From Adiantum capillus-veneris (taxonomy: Eukaryota > Streptophyta > Polypodiopsida > Polypodiales > Pteridaceae): a DNA stretch of 64,000 nucleotides. Positions 57,607-64,000 of the stretch are shown here, in pieces. The position numbers were made by a program, and so were the translations under genes. Below the pieces are notes generated by a model that worked only from the letters and a program-made list of their open reading frames with translations, made no database searches and was not told the origin of the DNA. How positions within the stretch are numbered: position 1 is the stretch's first letter; each line of letters opens with the position of its first letter. The stretch spans positions 86,688,840 through 86,752,839 of the forward strand of contig CM043971.1 in assembly GCA_014529385.2 (NCBI GenBank), given 5' to 3'.

Positions 57607-57608
57607 CT

Positions 57609-60600
57609 TGTGAGGGCCATGCCTAGGGACCACCAGCTGTACCATCTCCACAAGGATACACCGTGATCTCCGACGTCCCTCCCACTTGAGGCCGCCGACA
57701 CCAAGACATGACTCCTTCTGCTCTTCGATGCCAACTCAAGGGGGTGATAACATTCACTTTCTCTCATATGGATCCCTTAGCCCCAAAGAACCTTTCCGTA
57801 CCGATCAAACTTACCAATCAAAGTCATCAGACTAACTTGGAACTCAACCTTCCAGGGTCAACTGGTGGGAGTCTCTAATTCACCCTTGGTTCAAGGTCAT
57901 TGACGTTTTTTTCCTGGTTAGGACCAAGCACAGCCGTCAATGCGTTCTAAGGTGAGTGTATTATAATCTACACGAATCTCTCGATCCCAAAATGTTCCCT
58001 GCTCCATAGATCGGAATCCCTTTCCCCCCCTCTAGACTTAATTGCTAAGACAACATAAAATTGGGTTCAACTTTTCAGCCAACAACTAACCCTCCGGAAC
58101 TCACCCACCCACCGAACCTTTGATAAATGTACCTTCACAAGGTAGTACTATGATACTAGAAAACAGTATTCCAATCATGGCAAACCAAAGAATACATTTC
58201 AAACATTTGAAAGCAGCATGCAAACTGTTCATACCCTTGCAAATGTGCATTTATCAGGTCGTTCCCACATTTTCCTTCATAGAATATTTTTACTTCCTTT
58301 TTCCTTTAATATTAGTAAGCTTATCTATTTATCTTTCAAGCAGTCACATATACTTCTCCAGGCATATCCCTATTCTCGTCCCAGGACCAGGGTATCCTAT
58401 CTCCTCTGCCACGTGAGAAGGCGGCACCTTTACACAGATTCCAATTCTTATTTTTCTTTATCTTTTGTGGGAAAGCCTTTAAAAATAATCTACTTTAGGT
58501 TCCTGTTAAATCAATAATCCCGAGAAGAAGAGCAAAGGTCCGGCTGATGAGGACAACTGCAGAATAGCCCATTTAGGTTCCTATCCTTTCCAAGCTTCTT
58601 TTTTCCCAAACAATTTCAAGAGTTCCTTAATTAAATCACATCCTCCTCCCTTATCATGATCCCTCCATGGATCCTTTTTTCCTCCTGCTTTTCTCGTCGG
58701 CATCAGGCCTACCGAGACTAGTCCGATTTCCAGACGCATCCGCGGGTCACATTCACCCGGCCGAGACACACTCCCATTCAATCCCATTTCTAGGGCAATG
58801 AATGAACCCTGAGCTCAAACATAGACCAACGGTTATCAGTCCTAGCCGAAAAGGACCATCCCCCGTTGTATCCCATAGGTAAACACCTATGTCGGCCTTT
58901 TTCCAAACATGAAGACAAGTTCACACTTAAATCGCTATGTTATGCTAGGGCTATCCACGTCAATCTTTGTGGTAAAGTTTTTAATCCTAGTTTAAATTTA
59001 GATTAAGCTCCTTGAGTTATAAACCCTTAATTCATAATTCCTTTTAATGTTCTATTCAAACAAAACCTTAGGAAAACAACGAATCTCATGGAAGTTTAAG
59101 GTTTTGTCTCTACGTAAGTTTTAAGTTATCCCCAACTTCGATGAATCCCATTTTGGTCCCTTTTCATCATTTTCCATCCGTGGGGCATCTCCATGGAAGC
59201 TTTGGGAGTTTTATGTTCAAACAACACGATCATGACATCCATGAAGCTATCCCCTTACTCCCCCCTTTGAATTTGCAAAACATTAGGCAAAATTTGGACT
59301 CACAAAGGGGCCCTTTAAGGATTTTGACTTTACCTCTCTCTACCAAAACGGGCGCATGGATAAAGTTTTGCAAATAAACTACAAAGTTGGCGGAGGTTTG
59401 ACAGTTAGAATGTCCTCTTCCAGATCTATCTACTGATATATAGCACACCATGATATTCCTCATATTTTAGAAGATTCCTTTTTTGATTCACTTAGATTTC
59501 GACAGAGTTGTCACATCATAGGTGAATCAAAAAAAGAATCTTCTAAAATATGAGGAATCTCATGGCGTTCTATATATCAGTAGATAGAGCTTGAAGAGGA
59601 CATTCTAACTGTCAAACCTCCGCCAACTTTGGAGTTTATTTGCAAAAGGTTATCCATGCGCCCGTTTTGGTAGAGAGAGGTAAAGTCAAACTCCTTAAAG
59701 GGCCCCTTTGTGAGTCCAAATTTTGCCTAATACAAACTTGAAAGTAGATAAACTTGAAATGACCAATACATATGATTTCTATAATGAGTTTTTGTTTTGG
59801 TGTGATCTATGCGTGGTACACACAAAAAATTCAAAATGCACCAACTTATAACCTTGGGAAACCAATCAAAACTTTCTTTGAGTGCTTATGCAAGAGTAAA
59901 ACCCTTCTATGCATGCTAGTGTAAAATGGCAAAGTTCCTAAGAGTGGACTTGCTAGTGTATTGTAAAATATGCATGTAATAGTGTATGAATGATTAACAA
60001 ATTCTTCTTTAGGAAGGGATTTAGGCATACCTTTACTACCGTGGAGAGGATTAATCAAGTGGCTTAAAGAGGCTTAAGGTTTCGGAACCTTCATGTGTAG
60101 ATAGTAGGGTCTTCTCCTTGATTTGGAAGAGTAACGGCAAGTGTATTGACGTGGCCGGATCTTTTCCATTTCCCTTTTCTTGAAAACCACCAATTGGCTA
60201 TGGGAATAGAAAGAGATTAAGAAAATTCAAACTATGGAAAGCTTGTAGGTTAAGAGAGAGAAGGTGAAGAGGGTAATGGTAATTTGGATTATGGTTATGG
60301 CTTCTCTTGATGAGAAAAGTGTATGTAGGGTGTGTATGAAGAAAGAGGATTAGCTATGTCTTTCATAGCTCACTATCAAGCTTGCAATTTCAAAATGTGT
60401 AGAGAAATGAAGTGAAGTGAAGCATAGCAAAGTGTTTAATGAGTAGGCAAGGCCTTCTTTTAAGCTTAATTTTGATAAGTCCCTTAACTTATCGTGATAA
60501 GTACTCTCGATATCCTCTCTTGCTTTTCAAAGCTTCTCCAACAAGCAACTTATGCAATAAGCTACTTTTACTACAAGAAGCAACTTTTTCTACAAGTGGC

Positions 60601-60962
60601 TTATGCAAGAAGCTACTTCTCTAACAAGTGGCTTATGCAAGAAGCTACTTTCCCTACAAGTGGCTTTTTCAACAAGTTACTTTTTCACCTTACCCTATTC
60701 TTTCTTTGTTTTCTTATGCAATTTTTTCTTTTCTTTTCTTTTCTTGAGATAAAACTAATATCCCATGCATTGATTATATCCACGTTCCCATGGTGAAAAC
60801 CCAAAGTGTCTCATGGATAGATTTGCATTGATTATATCCATGTTCCTATGGTTAAAACCAAAAGCGTATTGTGGGTAGCTATGGTGCTTTACTTGATTAT
60901 ATTCGAAAAGTTGACTACTTAGATATTTCAGCAAGAGTAAGGGATAAGAGGAGGACCTTGCA
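57609..60962 (-). repeat. Element E 5' LTR
   Basis: 3354 bp, including a 450-bp foldback element at 59282-59731. It is homologous to 48627-53248 throughout. Confidence 0.9.
59282..59731. mobile_element. Foldback/MITE element in E 5' LTR, near-perfect hairpin
   Basis: The 450-bp insert is one long inverted repeat: arms of roughly 205 bp (59282-59488 and 59525-59731) and a loop of about 35 bp. Ends are ATTAGGCAAAATTTGGACTC and its complement. The other LTR has the empty site near 50715, showing a 2-3 bp target duplication (AC or ACA). Confidence 0.88.
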
Positions 60963-60967
60963 CTATC

Positions 60968-61668
60968 CTTCTTCAGACATGGAAGAAACTAAGCTTGAAG
61001 CTTATCAAAATTTGGTAAGAATCACGCAAGAGATGCTGGAGAAACAAAAACCCAAGCTCGAAAGTATTATAAAACCTGAAGAGCTTGTGTTAAAAGAAAC
61101 TAAAGAAAAATCCGAAGTGGTGCTAGAACCCCACCTTGAAGCAAAAGAACCAAAACTTGTATTGCCGGATGGCGAAGATGCCTTAGATGGAATTCCACTC
61201 GTAGAGGAAGACTGGCCAGGACACTTATGGGAAAACATTTGAGAGATCAATGATGGGAGCCTAACTCTAAAGTCAGCTCCTATAGAGGAAGTTTGGTTCA
61301 GCAACCTACCTCTTGATATGGACATGGATGTACAACCCTTGTATAGGGATTGTCGATTTGAAGCTTCAGGAATGTCTAAAAAATTGACCTTGAAAACATT
61401 ACCCTCTTACTTGGGAGATATCGAAGATGAATTCATAGTGTGTAAGACCACTCAAGTAAAAAGAGTGGAACAGACCCTAGAAGTAGACAATATTCATTCA
61501 ATCATGTCTACACCCATCCAATGCACTCTTACTTTGGGAGAACTATTAAAAATTAGACCATATTTATGGAATGACCTACAAAAAACCCTAGAGAAGGTGG
61601 GGATAACGAGGCTCATCATAATTTTTTTGGAAAGATTGAAACACAAAATGGATAACAAAGAGATTTGA
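60968..61668 (+). pseudogene. Element D gag C-terminus and pro N-terminal region
   Basis: After the CTATC duplication the element D frame resumes (MEETKLEAYQNLVRITQEML). A Lys/Glu-rich stretch leads to TLPSYLGDIEDEF and CTLTLGELLKIRPYLW, the block shared with element C at 39110-38950. One stop (61240) lies in an otherwise open frame to 61668. The region precedes the protease. Confidence 0.75.
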
Positions 61669-63120
61669 TTTGCTCCATGAACAAAGTCTAACGATACTAT
61701 GAAGGGGAAGAAGGAAACACCACCCTTCCAGTAAAATATAATGACATTGAAACCATGGCAATACTGGATAGTGGAGCAGGCATAGCCATAGCCACAAAAA
61801 TAGTATGGGAATCTTGGGGACAACCGGCCATTAGAAAAACTCGAATGAAATTGCAATTGGCTGATGGACATATTGAAAGACCCTTAGGATTGCTAGAAAA
61901 GGTGATAGTTAATTCCTGTGGGATTGAATATCAACATACTTTTGCCATAGTAGACTTTGGGAAGAAACTCAATTACAAAATCATATTGGGAAGACCGTTC
62001 ATGCAACAGGTACGACTTATCCAAGATTAGGAAAGAAACTATTTGTACTTGAATCAAGTGGGACCTATAGCAAGGGTTAATTTAAAAGATCACACTTATA
62101 GAGATGTCTTGAAAACGCCCATACAAGAGTCGATTCAGCCTCTTCGGTTGAAACTAATCTTTCTTCTTAATTAAACAAAGACACTCCTATTTGTATGTGT
62201 TTAGCTTCAGAAAATGGGAGTTTAAAATGAGAAGAATGTAATTTAGAAAGGGATTGCACCGAGGAAGCCTATGTGTCGGAACCCTTTCCAGAGCATTTGT
62301 TTGAGCCATTTGAGTGGACTCAAATTTTAGCGACAATGGATGTATGTGTGAATACGTCAATGCCTACTCAATTTTGCAATGAGGACGGCTACGACATAAT
62401 TCCCATACAAATGATTTCAACCCTCAACATTGAAGATGAGATTGAGGAACCCAAGGATTTGATGAAAGCACAACAAGTCTTTTCAGACCTCTATTGCGAT
62501 GCAATAGATGAGTTAGAGGAACACTCAGCTACCTCAGAAGATTCGGGGTCAGAAAAAGAACATGTGAGAGCTAAGCTACTCTTGAAAGGAGGGGAGGAAA
62601 AGTTTTTTGAATTTCCTAACCAGAAAGCGAGAAGACAAAAATAGTATAGATGGAAAAGAGTCACCAGAAATGTGAAAACAAGACCTATGCCATCAGTCTC
62701 CAATAGAACACAGTTCTTGATGCAAATAGAGGCACATAATTGTGTAAAGGACAAAATCACTGGCAGATATCCTTCAAAAGAAAACCCAAAAATTTCTAAA
62801 ACATTGAGAAAAACAAGGAAGGATACTCAAGCAAATCCAAATGAATAGGACAAGGAGTCAACCATGACACGAGTTGAGCGGAGAAAGAAGTATCAAGAGT
62901 TGAAAAAACCTCTAAAGGAGATATATACAACCAGAATGGAAACCACAGAAGTGGATGGTAAAGATGTAAGGAGTGTTCCATCCCATCAAAAAATATACTC
63001 TCCAAGATTGAAAAATCATTGTCGAACAACCTTAGAGAACTACGAAAACATGGCAAATCCTACGAAGGACCCAAAAACGCAAAAAGATTGATTTGGCTGA
63101 ACCAGGGGAAGAACCCCTAG
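61669..63120 (+). pseudogene. Element D protease and acidic linker, decayed
   Basis: The protease lies at about 61735-62030 in a frame different from the region before it. The active-site loop AILDSGAGIAIATK (61758-61799) is intact, followed by PLGLLEKV and IILGRPFMQQ. The linker (62273-63090) contains HLFEPFEWTQILATMDVC, which matches the linker of element C, and acidic stretches. Several stops break the frame. The intact DSG contrasts with the ENG of element C. Confidence 0.8.
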
Positions 63121-64000
63121 CCCTACCTACATTGCAAATGACCTAACAAAAGATGAAGAAGAGATGTTACTAAGCTTACTAAAAGAATACCGAGGTATCT
63201 TTGCTTGGTCTTACAAGGATCTGAAGGGTGTTGATCTAGAAATCTGTCCACATACCATACCCCTGAGAGATGATGCAAAACCAAGTAGACAAAGTCCATC
63301 ACATATAATGAAACATTTGCCAGGAAGATCAAAGAAGAGATTGAGAAACTAAAGGAAGCAGAATTCATTTATGAAATTGAACACACAGATTGGGTGTCTC
63401 TAATTATGGTAGTACCTAAGAAGAATGGAAAATTACGAGTGCGCGTCAATCTCAAGAAAGTGAATGCAACTACCATTAGAGACAACTTTCCTCTTCCAAT
63501 CACTGAGCATGTTTTAGAACGAGTTGTAGGAAAGGAAGCTTTCTTAGATGGATTTTCGCAATACAATCAACTGTTGGTTGACCCAAAGGATCAACATAAA
63601 ACTGCTTTTGCAACGGAATGGGGCATTTTTGCCTATCGGGTTATGCCCTTTGGGTTAACTAATTCTCCTGCCACCTTTCAAAGATCGATGAGCCATGCTT
63701 TTAAAGAATATCTTAGGAAATTCTTGGAAATGTATATGGATGATCTATGCATACATTCATCAATCCAGGCTGATCAGTTTGAACACCTCAAAAAGGTATT
63801 TTAAAAATGTAGAGTACTTCATAGGATTTGCCTAAATCCTGAAAAGTGCACATTCATGGGTAGACAAGGAAAAATTCTTGGACATATAGTGTCAAAAAAT
63901 AGCATAGCTATTGATATGGATAAAATTCATGTCATTGCTGATTTATCTAGACCAACAATAGTCAAGGGGGTTCAAGCCTTCATGGGGCATTGTGGATATT
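63121..64000 (+). pseudogene. Element D reverse transcriptase, partial at the window edge
   Basis: RT begins near 63200 (FAWSYKDLKGVD), nearly the same as in element C. It shows VVPKKNGKLRVRVNLKK, MPFGLTNSPATFQ and the catalytic YMDD near 63733-63744. Frame changes occur near 63290 and 63350 and a stop at 63802, after which the frame continues to the edge of the window (GRQGKILGHIV). Confidence 0.85.

Larger units (their letters stand above)
48627..60962 (-). mobile_element. Element E: chromovirus (Ty3/gypsy), gag deleted, large LTRs
   Basis: Minus-strand element flanked by CTATC (48622-48626 and 60963-60967). LTRs at 48627-53248 (3') and 57609-60962 (5') begin TGTAAGGTCC or TGCAAGGTCC and end GGCCCTCACA on the minus strand. 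By eye they are roughly 90-93% identical outside later insertions, so E is older than B and the copia elements. Pol (about 54366-57360) has PR remnant, RT, RNase H, IN and a chromodomain. Only about 250 bp separate the primer site from the end of the protease, so gag and most of the protease are lost. Confidence 0.9.
41836..64000 (+). mobile_element. Element D: diverged relative of A and C, with nested E and a CACTA-ended element
   Basis: Plus-strand Athila/Tat-like Ty3/gypsy element: 5' LTR (41836-42760), primer site (42761-42780), long leader with a palindrome array, gag (44889-48621), then protease, linker and RT (60968-64000) running off the right edge. Its gag is split by a CACTA-ended transposon (46216-47439). 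The whole is split by chromovirus E (48627-60962), flanked by CTATC. LTR layout, gag blocks and the protease-RT region match those of A and C, but the sequence is well diverged. Confidence 0.82.

Overview
The window is a stack of nested LTR retrotransposons from a land-plant nuclear genome. I infer a plant from the tRNA-iMet-type copia primer sites, the TTGGCGCC-type primer sites of Athila/Tat-like Ty3/gypsy elements, a chromovirus and the AT-rich repeat-only landscape. The pol lineages suggest a large-genome plant, possibly a fern, lycophyte or gymnosperm, but I cannot name the species. I see no host gene, rRNA, tRNA or CRISPR array. All real coding sequence belongs to mobile elements and most of it is decayed.

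Layout. (1) 1-20136: element A, minus strand, Athila/Tat-like, running off the left edge: gag (1-2192), long leader, primer site and 5' LTR (19246-20136). Its leader is split by element B (3458-18691, plus strand, about 10 kb of its own, LTRs of 2.0 kb). B is itself split by copia I (6491-11667, minus strand), which has an uninterrupted 1428-codon gag-pol and LTRs differing at one base. (2) 20137-20308: a 172-bp integrase scrap of an older Ty3/gypsy element. (3) 20309-39707: element C, minus strand, same family as A: 3' LTR, a third ORF with coiled coil, a palindrome array, a retropepsin-like ORF placed after integrase, then IN, RNase H, RT, protease and a truncated 5' LTR. It is split by copia II (31974-37464, plus strand). 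(4) 39708-41835: no recognisable content. (5) 41836-64000: element D, plus strand, a diverged relative of A and C: 5' LTR, primer site, palindromic leader, gag, then pro-pol to the right edge. Its gag carries a CACTA-ended DNA transposon (46216-47439), and the element is split by chromovirus E (48627-60962, minus strand, gag lost). E's LTRs carry foldback elements and a second CACTA-ended copy.

The most interesting signal is a set of 24-bp palindromes, one per repeat unit of roughly 285 bp. In A and C they read AGACATCCTACG followed by its reverse complement. In D a homologous array carries a different near-palindrome based on AGTAAATAATCG, with the same 24-bp length, near-identical period and the same flanking word about 94 bp to the left. 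One degenerate copy lies about 350 bp from the primer-site end of each family's LTR. The units have diverged strongly while the palindrome, or at least its symmetry, persists. This suggests selection for dyad symmetry, for example an RNA hairpin with a self-complementary CGCG loop or a binding site for a dimeric protein. Element B is inserted at the centre of one such palindrome.

Relative ages follow from the nesting: gypsy scrap, A and C first; then B into A and copia I into B; copia II into C; E into D; and CACTA-ended and foldback elements into D and E. Most premature stops in A, B and C lie in otherwise open frames and can be explained by single C-to-T or G-to-A transitions, as expected for methylated, silenced DNA.
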